A stretch of 64,000 nucleotides of DNA from Fen-1258 sp947085815 (lineage in GTDB: Bacteria; Bacteroidota; Ignavibacteria; Ignavibacteriales; Melioribacteraceae). The notes below the pieces were generated by a model. The model saw nothing but the letters and a program-made list of their open reading frames with translations, did not search any database and was not told the DNA's origin. Of this stretch, positions 34,754 to 41,845 are shown piece by piece. Position 1 is the first letter of the stretch, and every line of letters begins with the position of its first letter. Location: the NCBI GenBank assembly GCA_947085815.1, contig CAMTXU010000002.1:101300-165299 (forward strand). Direction: 5' to 3'. A program made the translations under genes and the position numbers.

Positions 34754-35110
34754 ATGGCAAAGTTTAGATTTCAAGATTTAATCATTTGGCAGAAAGCGAT
34801 TGAAATTGCGGATAAACTTTTTAATATCGCAGATGAACTTGAAAAGAGAAAGCTATACCGTTTTTCTGAGCAGTTAAGAGGCTCGGGCATGTCGATGTCA
34901 AACAACATAGCAGAGGGATCCGGCTCAAATTCAAAGAAAGAATTCATATATTTCCTGAATATCGCAAGAAGATCGACATTTGAAAACGCGAATATTCTAA
35001 TTTTGCTTAATAAAAGAAAAATAATTGATAACGAAGAGATGGATGCTTTATTAGAACAGTTGGATATCTTGTGCAGAAAAATAACGAATTTTCAAAAATC
35101 CTTAAGATAA
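34754..35110 (+). CDS. four-helix-bundle protein (23S rRNA IVS / bAvd-like)
   Basis: 118 aa. Typical strings of the family: FRFQDLIIWQKAIEIADKLF at the N-terminus, YRFSEQLRGSGMSMSNNIAEG (central, beginning about 36), and KKEFIYFLNIARRST. The family occurs as ORFs in 23S rRNA intervening sequences and is related to the accessory variability protein of diversity-generating retroelements; its function here is unknown. No rRNA or reverse transcriptase is nearby. Both sides are heptamer-period repeat arrays, suggesting a gene-plus-repeat unit. Confidence 0.85.
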   Translation: MAKFRFQDLIIWQKAIEIADKLFNIADELEKRKLYRFSEQLRGSGMSMSNNIAEGSGSNSKKEFIYFLNIARRSTFENANILILLNKRKIIDNEEMDALLEQLDILCRKITNFQKSLR

Positions 35111-35112
35111 CT

Positions 35113-35238
35113 CCATGCCCTCAACCCTCAACCCTCTGCCCTATGCCCTCTGCCCTATGCCCTCTGCCCAACGCTCTCTGCACTCTGCCCCCTGCTCTCT
35201 GCCCTCTGCCCCCTGCACTCTGCCCAACGCTCAATCCC
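35113..35238. repeat. heptamer-period degenerate repeat array (right of four-helix gene)
   Basis: About 17 consecutive 7-nt units of the type CTCTGCC / CTATGCC / CTCAACC / CCCTGCA / CAACGCT, pyrimidine-rich on the plus strand, beginning 2 nt after the four-helix-bundle stop. Two units CAACGCT recur 49 nt apart (exactly 7 periods). Confidence 0.75.
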
Positions 35239-35285
35239 TTCATCATATCATCTTTCACAATCATAAATAATAGCAGGGTAGTTTA

Positions 35286-36221
35286 TTGAAAAATTTCGCG
35301 ATTACCGGTGTAGCAGGTTATATAGCTCCTCGTCATCTCAAAGCCATTAAGGATACCGGGAACAGATTAATTGCCGCCTTCGATCCACATGATTCGGTTG
35401 GAATATTAGATCAGTTCAGTCCCGATACCGCTTTCTTTACCGAGTTTGAAAGATTCGATAGACATCTTGAAAAGCTTAGAAAAGGTGCCGAAGAAGAGAG
35501 AATCGATTATCTTACGATCTGTTCTCCGAATAATCTGCACGACGCTCATATCAGATTAGCTCTTAGGATCGGTGCTGATGCGATTTGTGAAAAACCTCTT
35601 GTATTAAATCCATGGAATCTGGACGCTCTTCAAAAGCTTGAAGAAGAATATGGTAGGAGAGTTTATACTATTCTGCAGTTGCGTGTTCATCCCTCACTCA
35701 TCGCGTTAAAGGAGAAACTCGTTACTCGTCACTCGTCACTTGTCACTGATTCCCGCACTAAACACGAAGTTTCACTTACCTACATTACCTCACGCGGTCT
35801 CTGGTATGATTTCTCATGGAAAGGAGATCCGAAAAAATCGGGCGGTGTGGCTACGAATATCGGTGTACATTTTTTTGATCTATTGACATGGTATTTCGGC
35901 AAACCTGTATTGAGTGAAGTTCATCTTTCGCTGCCGAATAAGATGTCCGGCTTCATTGAACTTGAAAACGCTAATGTAACATGGTATCTATCTATCGATA
36001 GAAACGATCTTCCGCCGGAGATTGTTGAAAAAAAGAAAACAACCTACCGGTCGATCACAATTGACGGGGAAGAGTTAGAGTTTACCGAGGGTTTTACCGA
36101 TCTCCACACCAAAGTCTATGAGAATACTTTAAGAGGGGAAGGATTTGGAATTTCGGATGTCCGTCCCTCAATAGAATTAGTTCATTCAATAAGAAACGCA
36201 AAGGTCATCTTAAAGAAATAA
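35286..36221 (+). CDS. wlbA: Gfo/Idh/MocA oxidoreductase, WlbA/WbpB-like
   Basis: 311 aa. N-terminal Rossmann domain FAITGVAGYIAPRHLKAIKD and catalytic-region CEKPLVLNPWN (about 100) match UDP-GlcNAc-uronate 3-dehydrogenases (WlbA/WbpB), which start the route to 2,3-diacetamido uronic acids together with an aminotransferase and an acetyltransferase. Residues about 145-156 (LVTRHSSLVTDS) are encoded by a 7-nt tandem repeat and are not expected in the family. TTG start. It is isolated 2.3 kb upstream of the main polysaccharide cluster by decayed sequence. Confidence 0.85.
   Translation: MKNFAITGVAGYIAPRHLKAIKDTGNRLIAAFDPHDSVGILDQFSPDTAFFTEFERFDRHLEKLRKGAEEERIDYLTICSPNNLHDAHIRLALRIGADAICEKPLVLNPWNLDALQKLEEEYGRRVYTILQLRVHPSLIALKEKLVTRHSSLVTDSRTKHEVSLTYITSRGLWYDFSWKGDPKKSGGVATNIGVHFFDLLTWYFGKPVLSEVHLSLPNKMSGFIELENANVTWYLSIDRNDLPPEIVEKKKTTYRSITIDGEELEFTEGFTDLHTKVYENTLRGEGFGISDVRPSIELVHSIRNAKVILKK
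35718..35752. repeat. in-gene heptamer tandem repeat
   Basis: CTCGTTA-CTCGTCA-CTCGTCA-CTTGTCA-CTGATTC: five 7-nt units inside the WlbA-like gene, read in frame as LVTRHSSLVTDS. Same period as the arrays at 35113 and 37628. Confidence 0.75.
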
Positions 36222-36500
36222 ACAGCCGGTTTATTCTAATTATACGCTCTATTATTATAATAACATTGCACCTAATTTTAATTCACCGCTTCCTTATTCT
36301 AATTAAATCCGGTTTTATTTCAATTAAGATCGGTCTCATTAAAATAAACTGTCAGATAATTAATCCAAAATTGAATTTTATTGCAATTAGACTGATCTGA
36401 ATGCTAATTGAACGCGGACCCGCCAAAGAACGGGCGAGTGGCACAGATTTGCATACAGCAAACAAGTAAAAGAGATATATACAATTAATGAAACTGGTAA

Positions 36501-36557
36501 TTGCGAATGACAAAGTGATACCCGGCCCCGCGTTTTTTGCGGCGAAGCAATCTCGAT
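36501..36557. repeat. dispersed hairpin repeat (GCAATCTC family)
   Basis: GCGAATGACAAAGTGATACC, then hairpin CCGC-GTTTTTT-GCGG (36528-36542), then GAAGCAATCTC. A related element with ATTACGAG, CTTAC-GTTTTTT-GTAAG and GAGTAATCTC lies at 61501-61553. Confidence 0.45.
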
Positions 36558-36583
36558 CCTGTTCAAAAGACTGGATTTGTGTT

Positions 36584-36620
36584 TGATTCTCCCGCCAGGA
36601 CGCATACGCGTCAACTTAAC
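36584..36620 (-). repeat. inverted copy of a 35-bp repeat
   Basis: The minus strand reads GTTAAGTTGACGCGTATGCG followed by TCCTGGCGGGAGAATCA, which matches the plus-strand unit at 37001-37034 with about five differences. The copies are in opposite orientation 380 bp apart. Confidence 0.55.
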
Positions 36621-36889
36621 TATGTCTTTCAATCAAAATTGGTACAATTGTTTTGATCTTAGAACAAAATAAAGGTTTTTATATGTCATCACTAAAGGGA
36701 TTTATATTTCTCCATTCGGGAGGAATGAAATATTGATAGTAGAAAAGAAAGAAAAATTAAACAAAATGCCGTAGCATGATATAAAAAATGCTAATCTATC
36801 CGGAAAACAAAATAATTAACAGAGACATTTGAATTATTTTCAAACTGTCACTCTGAATATTATGACTAAGTCAAGCAGTTTTAAGCAGC

Positions 36890-36935
36890 GAAGTGAAGAG
36901 TCTCTTTACGCTCTAAATTTGAGATGTTTCACTTC
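36890..36935. repeat. inverted repeat in intergenic region
   Basis: GAAGTGAA (36890-36897) pairs with TTCACTTC (36928-36935) around CTCTTTACGCTCTAAATTTG. One copy only in this window. The surrounding 36222-37197 gap (975 bp) holds this and the other listed repeats and no supported gene. Confidence 0.35.
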
Positions 36936-37000
36936 TTTCAACATGATAATTGTTAATTTTTCAGAGGTCTCTAACAGTTATTGAATTAAAAATCGATGTT

Positions 37001-37034
37001 GTTAAGTTGACGCCTATGCGCCAGGACGGAATCA
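37001..37034 (+). repeat. 35-bp repeat, direct orientation
   Basis: GTTAAGTTGACGCCTATGCG followed by CCAGGACGGAATCA; see the inverted partner at 36584-36620. Confidence 0.55.
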
Positions 37035-37197
37035 TAATGAGAACAGTTTCAATATTTCAAATAGTAAATCCGTTCGATCTGTGTTCTATTCTTGGTAACA
37101 CAGATATTATTTTTCACTTGAATTTTATAATTTAATCTATTAAATATAGGCGGGACATTGGTTAATTCTTCACTTTTTCGAATCAAAGGATAAAATT

Positions 37198-37569
37198 ATG
37201 ACTACAAGAACCATTAAGTCGTATAATACCCTTACGGAAAAGTTGGAGAAGCTCGCCGACGGCACTAAAATTCATTCAGGCGATGAATCTTTTCCAACTG
37301 CTATTAACGAAGCAGGCATCCGTCAGCTTAAATCCGATATCGAAGAAGCAAGAGGTTTATATGATGTTGCTGAAAATAACGCACGGATTAAACATGACGA
37401 GTATTCAACAAAACTGGATGAAGCGAATGAAAAATATACACGCTTCTCTACTATGCTCTACGGTCTTTACGGAAAGAAAAATCAGACACTCGCGGATTTC
37501 GGTCTCTCTCCATACAAATTAACAGGTAAAAAGGGACCCCGAACCGCCGTTACATCTCCAGGAGCTTAA
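37198..37569 (+). CDS. hypothetical alpha-helical protein
   Basis: 123 aa, predicted mostly helical with a long charged segment (about 38-85, IRQLKSDIEEARGLYDVAEN) that could form a coiled coil, and a basic C-terminus (LTGKKGPRTAVTSPGA). Preceded by RBS AAAGGATAAAATT, so it looks translated. Not recognised; no signal peptide or membrane segment. Confidence 0.6.
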   Translation: MTTRTIKSYNTLTEKLEKLADGTKIHSGDESFPTAINEAGIRQLKSDIEEARGLYDVAENNARIKHDEYSTKLDEANEKYTRFSTMLYGLYGKKNQTLADFGLSPYKLTGKKGPRTAVTSPGA

Positions 37570-37627
37570 TACTTTACCATATGCTCTTTGAGTATTCCAT
37601 TTTTTTTGATCTTTACTCTTTACCTTT

Positions 37628-37740
37628 ATTACTGATTACTGATTACTGACTACTGTCTAATGATTCCTTTTCACTTTGCTCTATGCGTTTTCCCTTTGCC
37701 CTATGCACAGTTCACTTTCCCTTATCCTGCTAACTCACTA
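37628..37740. repeat. heptamer-period repeat array upstream of second four-helix gene
   Basis: ATTACTG-ATTACTG-ATTACTG-ACTACTG-TCTAATG (37628-37662) is an exact 7-nt array, followed by looser pyrimidine-rich heptads (TTGCTCT, TGCCCTA, TGCACAG) to about 37730. Confidence 0.7.
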
Positions 37741-37756
37741 ATTTAGTAACAGAAGA

Positions 37757-37906
37757 ACAACCGGTGTCCCAAATATTTTTAGTGAGCAGTCCAGAGAACT
37801 GTCTCAGTAATTGCCTGTTTAATTGGTGAATTGTGTAATTGGCTATTAAATGTACACCTTTTCTTTTGAAAAATTGAATGTGTGGCAGTTATCAAGAAAT
37901 TTAATT
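37757..37906 (+). repeat. 150-bp direct repeat, copy 1
   Basis: Begins AACAACCGGTGTCCC and ends ...CAAGAAATTTAATT. Identical to 38327-38476 apart from one base (AGTGAGCAG versus AGCGAGCAG). It contains about 93 nt of upstream sequence plus the first 19 codons of the four-helix-bundle gene. Confidence 0.92.
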
Positions 37907-38209
37907 AAAGAAATATATCTTGAAACCAATCAATTTCCTGTAGAAGAAAAATTCGGATTAACAAATCAAATAAGAAGAGCAACTGTTTCTATCTCATCAA
38001 ATATTGCTGAAGGTAGCAGTAGGACAAATCCAAAAGATAAAGCTCATTATACTCAAATAGCATACGGATCATTGATGGAAGTTTTATGTCAAATTATAAT
38101 TGCAAATGATCTGGATTATTTATCGAAAGAGAAATTAAATTATTTTCGAAATATTATTGATGAAATTGCGAATAAATTGAACGCTTTAAGAAATTCTCAG
38201 CTGGAATAG
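37850..38209 (+). CDS. four-helix-bundle protein (IVS/bAvd-like), second copy
   Basis: 119 aa: FEKLNVWQLSRNLIKEIYLE, FGLTNQIRRATVSISSNIAEG and SRTNPKDKAHYTQIAYGSLME are the three conserved blocks. It belongs to the same family as the gene at 34754 but is clearly diverged from it. The 5' end is duplicated 570 bp downstream, and a heptamer array lies upstream. Function unknown. Confidence 0.85.
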   Translation: MYTFSFEKLNVWQLSRNLIKEIYLETNQFPVEEKFGLTNQIRRATVSISSNIAEGSSRTNPKDKAHYTQIAYGSLMEVLCQIIIANDLDYLSKEKLNYFRNIIDEIANKLNALRNSQLE

Positions 38210-38230
38210 AAATTACACGAATATACTTGT

Positions 38231-38277
38231 AAACAATTAACCATTTACACAGTTAACCACTTATACAGTTAACCAAA
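38231..38277. repeat. 16-nt tandem repeat
   Basis: AATTAACCATTTACAC-AGTTAACCACTTATAC-AGTTAACC: about 2.8 units of a 16-nt repeat between the four-helix-bundle gene and the second copy of the 150-bp repeat. Confidence 0.6.
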
Positions 38278-38326
38278 TCCTTATCCTGAGCGATTCAGTA
38301 TTAGTAATCAGATGCTTGTAAGTAAA

Positions 38327-38476
38327 ACAACCGGTGTCCCAAATATTTTTAGCGAGCAGTCCAGAGAACTGTCTCAGTAATTGCCTGTTTAATTGGTGAA
38401 TTGTGTAATTGGCTATTAAATGTACACCTTTTCTTTTGAAAAATTGAATGTGTGGCAGTTATCAAGAAATTTAATT
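38327..38476 (+). repeat. 150-bp direct repeat, copy 2
   Basis: Second copy of 37757-37906, offset exactly 570 bp, 149 of 150 bases identical. Sequence diverges abruptly at 38477 (GGAGAAGCCC versus AAAGAAATAT). Confidence 0.92.
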
Positions 38477-38494
38477 GGAGAAGCCCGGAATTGA
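38420..38494 (+). pseudogene. 5' fragment of four-helix-bundle gene
   Basis: The first 19 codons (MYTFSFEKLNVWQLSRNLI) are identical to the gene at 37850, then GEARN and a stop. A truncated duplicate created by the 150-bp repeat. Confidence 0.85.
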
Positions 38495-38525
38495 ATTATA
38501 ATTTTCCATTTATCATTTTATAATA

Positions 38526-39566
38526 ATGAAGATATTAATTACCGGCGGCGCCGGATTCATCGGCTCTAATTTAGTTGATCATTTTCTCGCACTTGGACAT
38601 GAAGTTGTATGCCTTGATGATTTATCAACCGGTTATGAAAAAAATATCTCTCATAATTATGAGAATCCTAATTTTACTTTTATCAAAGGGGATATACGCG
38701 ATAAGGCGACGTGTGAAAGAGCAATTAAAGATTGTGATTATGTTTCCCATCAAGCCGCCCTTGGTTCTGTACCACGCTCAATATCAGATCCGGCAAATAC
38801 AAACTCTGTAAATATAGATGGATTCTTAAATGTATTAATCGCTGCGAGAGACGCAAAAGTAAAACGTTTTGTCTATGCAGCCAGTTCAAGCACTTACGGC
38901 GATTCTAAAAAACTGCCTAAGGTTGAAGAAGAAATTGGTAAACCTCTCTCACCATACGCGATTACAAAATATGTTAATGAACTTTATGCAGATGTATTTG
39001 CTAAAACTTACGGTATGCAGTGTATCGGATTGCGGTATTTTAATGTTTTTGGTAAATGCCAAGATCCTAACGGTGCTTATGCTGCAGTAATACCACTATG
39101 GGTTAAAAAACTTATCGCACATGAAAGACCGGTAATTAACGGTGATGGCAGTTACAGCAGAGATTTTACATATATAGATAATGTTGTACAGGCAAACGAA
39201 AAAGCTCTTTTCACATCAGATGAACAAATATTAAAAGGCCAAGAAGTATACTATGGGAACAAACAAATAAACGATTCCACAACTCAACAAATAAACAATC
39301 ATTCTTTTTCCGAGGTCTTCAATATCGCTTACGGAGGTAACACCACACTTATGCAATTGTTCGAAGCACTTCGCGATAATCTTGCAAAACATGATAATGA
39401 AATTTCAAATATAGAGCCCGAGTTTGGACCTTTTAGAGTTGGTGACATTCCACATTCGCATGCAAGTATTTTAAAAGCCAAGACTTTGTTAGGTTACAAA
39501 CCTATTTATAGTGCTCAAGAAGGATATGAATTAGCCTCTAAGTGGTATTTTGACAATTTAAAATAA
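38526..39566 (+). CDS. wbpP: UDP-GlcNAc(A) C4-epimerase, WbpP-like
   Basis: 346 aa extended SDR. GGAGFIGSNLVDHF (7-20), HQAALGSVPRSISDP (75-89) and Y144xxxK148 (YAITK) match the WbpP/TviC group that interconverts UDP-GlcNAc/GalNAc or their uronic acids. GKCQDPNGAYAAVIPLW is also group-specific. Residues about 232-261 are a low-complexity insertion (YGNKQINDSTTQQINNHS) built from repeat DNA, just before FSEVFNIAYGG. First gene of the long plus-strand cluster, though 200 bp separates it from the next. Confidence 0.88.
   Translation: MKILITGGAGFIGSNLVDHFLALGHEVVCLDDLSTGYEKNISHNYENPNFTFIKGDIRDKATCERAIKDCDYVSHQAALGSVPRSISDPANTNSVNIDGFLNVLIAARDAKVKRFVYAASSSTYGDSKKLPKVEEEIGKPLSPYAITKYVNELYADVFAKTYGMQCIGLRYFNVFGKCQDPNGAYAAVIPLWVKKLIAHERPVINGDGSYSRDFTYIDNVVQANEKALFTSDEQILKGQEVYYGNKQINDSTTQQINNHSFSEVFNIAYGGNTTLMQLFEALRDNLAKHDNEISNIEPEFGPFRVGDIPHSHASILKAKTLLGYKPIYSAQEGYELASKWYFDNLK
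39219..39308. repeat. repeat-derived in-frame insertion in wbpP-like gene
   Basis: AACAAATAAACGATTCC and AACAAATAAACAATCATT are imperfect direct repeats about 24 nt apart within an A/C-rich stretch that remains in frame. Confidence 0.5.
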
Positions 39567-39768
39567 GAATTCATATCTACTTTACTATTTTATTTATTCA
39601 TAATGCTCTTTTTCTAATTCAATAAAAGCGTACCAAGACATTTCAAATTTTCGATAAAGCACAAGATGAAAATTGATGAAAAGAAATCTTTTAAAAAGAC
39701 ATACCAAGCTTAAGTATCAATTTTTGTTGAAAGTAACAATTCTTAAGAATATAAATGGATAAAACAAC

Positions 39769-40725
39769 ATGATTGAGCGGAAAAAAATATTTATCACTGG
39801 TGGAGCAGGTTTTATCGCTAATACTCTAATTTCCCGTTATATTGTAAAAAACTTCATTATAGTGTTTGATAATTTTCATCGGGATACACTTACAAAAAGT
39901 GAATTTGCAAATCATCATAATCTCAAAATTGTCAGAGGAGACGTACTAGATTATGCACTATTAAAATCTTCGATGGAGGGCGCTGATATTGTGATCCATG
40001 CTGCAGGTATTGCAGGGATTGATACTGTAATAAAGGATCCGGTTAAGACGATGCGTGTTAATATGTTAGGTACATCTAATGCACTTGAAGCGGCAAGAAT
40101 AAATAATATAAAAGATCGATTTATTGATTTTTCAACTTCGGAGGTGTTTGGATCGATGGCTTTTCGTGCTACTGAAAATGATAACACGGTAGCCGGTTCC
40201 GCTGGTGAAGCTAGATGGACTTATTCAGTAAGCAAATTAGCAGGTGAACATTTGGCTAATGCTTATTACAGACAATATAGATTACCATGTGTTACTATCA
40301 GACCTTTTAATGTTTATGGACCAGGCCAAACCGGCGAAGGAGCTATACAAGTCTTTATCAAACGTGCTTTAAAGAATGAAACCATTAAAATTGACGGAGA
40401 TGGAAATCAAATTAGAGCATGGTGTTATATTGATGATTTTGTTGACTGTCTTGCTTTATGCGTTGAAGATCCAAAAGCAATTGGCGAGAGTTTTAATATT
40501 GGAAATGCAAGGGCAGTTATTACCATTTTAGGATTGGCTCAGACAGTTTGTCGAGTTCTTAAATCTGAATCACAAATTGTCTTTGAACCACCGTTATCAG
40601 CAGACATTGCTATAAGAATTCCGAGCGTAGAAAAAACAAAAGAAATCTTAGGATTTAAAGCTAAAGTAGATTTAGAAGAGGGAATTTCTAAAACTGCTGA
40701 ATGGATTAAGAAACACCTGTTGTAA
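39769..40725 (+). CDS. NAD-dependent epimerase/dehydratase (extended SDR)
   Basis: 318 aa. Nucleotide-binding GGAGFIANTLISRY (9-22), STSEVFGS with the catalytic serine/threonine, and YSVSKLAGE giving YxxxK (about 151-155). RPFNVYGPGQTGEGAIQVF and GDGNQIRAWCYIDDFVD are typical of sugar-nucleotide 4,6-dehydratases, epimerases and decarboxylases; which reaction is catalysed is unclear. The following aminotransferase and WecD-like acetyltransferase suggest it produces a 4-keto sugar. Note FIANTL replaces the usual FIGSxL. Confidence 0.82.
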   Translation: MIERKKIFITGGAGFIANTLISRYIVKNFIIVFDNFHRDTLTKSEFANHHNLKIVRGDVLDYALLKSSMEGADIVIHAAGIAGIDTVIKDPVKTMRVNMLGTSNALEAARINNIKDRFIDFSTSEVFGSMAFRATENDNTVAGSAGEARWTYSVSKLAGEHLANAYYRQYRLPCVTIRPFNVYGPGQTGEGAIQVFIKRALKNETIKIDGDGNQIRAWCYIDDFVDCLALCVEDPKAIGESFNIGNARAVITILGLAQTVCRVLKSESQIVFEPPLSADIAIRIPSVEKTKEILGFKAKVDLEEGISKTAEWIKKHLL

Positions 40726-40740
40726 GGAATGATTTAACAA

Positions 40741-41838
40741 ATGATAAAACTTTCAAAACCATATATACCTGAAAATGCAATTGAAGAAGTTGTTAAAGTT
40801 CTCAAATCCGGAAATTTAGTGCAGGGCAAGTATGTAAAAAGATTTGAAGAAGAATTATGCAATTATCTGAAAGTAAAAAATGCAATAGTTGTTTCAAATG
40901 GAACTGCAGCTTTACATCTATCCTTAATTGCCTTGGGGATTAAAGAAGGTGATGAAGTAATCGTTCCTGCTTTTACCTACCCTGCCACTGCCAATGTTGT
41001 TGAAATTGTCGGGGCAAAAACGATATTGGTTGATATTAACCTTGATGATTTCTGTATTAACACTTCTCAGATCGAACAAGCAATCACATCAAGGACTATA
41101 GCGATAATCCCTGTTCATGAATTTGGGCAAGCTGCGAAAATAGATGAAATAATGCTAATCGCAAATAAATATAATTTATTAGTAATTGAAGATGCCGCAT
41201 GTGCGCTTGGGACGGAATTCAAATCAAAAAAAGTAGGAACATTTGGTGAGGCAGGTTGTTTTAGCTTTCACCCGCGAAAAGCTATTACCACCGGAGAAGG
41301 CGGTGTAATTGTAACAGATAATGATTCTCTTGCAGAAAAATTACGCTCTTTAAGAAATCATGGCATAAGCAGCAATGAAAGCGGTAGATATGATTTTATT
41401 CACAGCGGTCTCAATTATCGCATGACCGATTTTCAAGCCGCTTTAGGTTTTGCACAATTGAACATAGTAGAAAAAATAATTTCAAAGAGAATTGAAATCG
41501 CTGAATTTTATGATAAACAATTAGCCGGTATCCAATGGCTGCAAACACCGGTTAAGTTTCCTGAGCGGAGAATGGTCTACCAAACATATCACACAATTGT
41601 AGATGAAAAGATTGACCGTAATACGCTAATTAAATATTTAAAAAATAACGGGATAGAAACAAATATTGGTGCTTATGCTCTAAATTGTTTGACTTATTAC
41701 ATGGAAAAATATTCATTAGACAGTTCCTCGATGCCGGGAGCATATAATGCATATAAAAAAGGAATTGCTTTGCCAATGAGCTTTTTTATTGAATCTGAAA
41801 CTGTTCATAATATAGTAAACTGCATGAGGAATTTTTAG
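40741..41838 (+). CDS. DegT/DnrJ/EryC1/StrS sugar aminotransferase
   Basis: 365 aa PLP enzyme. NGTAALHLSL (54-63), IEDAACALGTEF with PLP-binding D151, and FHPRKAITTGEGGVIVT with Schiff-base lysine K180. Aminates a keto-sugar nucleotide using glutamate. Located between a 4-keto-forming-type SDR and an acetyltransferase, so a C4 amino sugar is the simplest inference; WbpE-type C3 amination in concert with the WlbA homologue is the alternative. Confidence 0.92.
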   Translation: MIKLSKPYIPENAIEEVVKVLKSGNLVQGKYVKRFEEELCNYLKVKNAIVVSNGTAALHLSLIALGIKEGDEVIVPAFTYPATANVVEIVGAKTILVDINLDDFCINTSQIEQAITSRTIAIIPVHEFGQAAKIDEIMLIANKYNLLVIEDAACALGTEFKSKKVGTFGEAGCFSFHPRKAITTGEGGVIVTDNDSLAEKLRSLRNHGISSNESGRYDFIHSGLNYRMTDFQAALGFAQLNIVEKIISKRIEIAEFYDKQLAGIQWLQTPVKFPERRMVYQTYHTIVDEKIDRNTLIKYLKNNGIETNIGAYALNCLTYYMEKYSLDSSSMPGAYNAYKKGIALPMSFFIESETVHNIVNCMRNF

Positions 41839-41845
41839 AAAACTA

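Noticed and set aside
34650..35238. CRISPR array
   Set aside because: Repeats are contiguous 7-nt degenerate units with no spacers and no cas genes nearby.
35071..35289. 72-codon ORF rich in Pro/Cys/Leu after the first four-helix gene
   Set aside because: It is the translation of the heptamer repeat array and has no independent support.
36387..37135. Two ORFs sharing a VKLT-MR-G-I motif
   Set aside because: The shared motif is the translation of the inverted 35-bp repeat, not protein homology.
34754..38209. Diversity-generating retroelement
   Set aside because: The four-helix proteins resemble Avd, but no reverse transcriptase or template/variable repeat pair is present in the window.
34754..38209. 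23S rRNA intervening sequence
   Set aside because: No rRNA sequence surrounds the four-helix-bundle genes.
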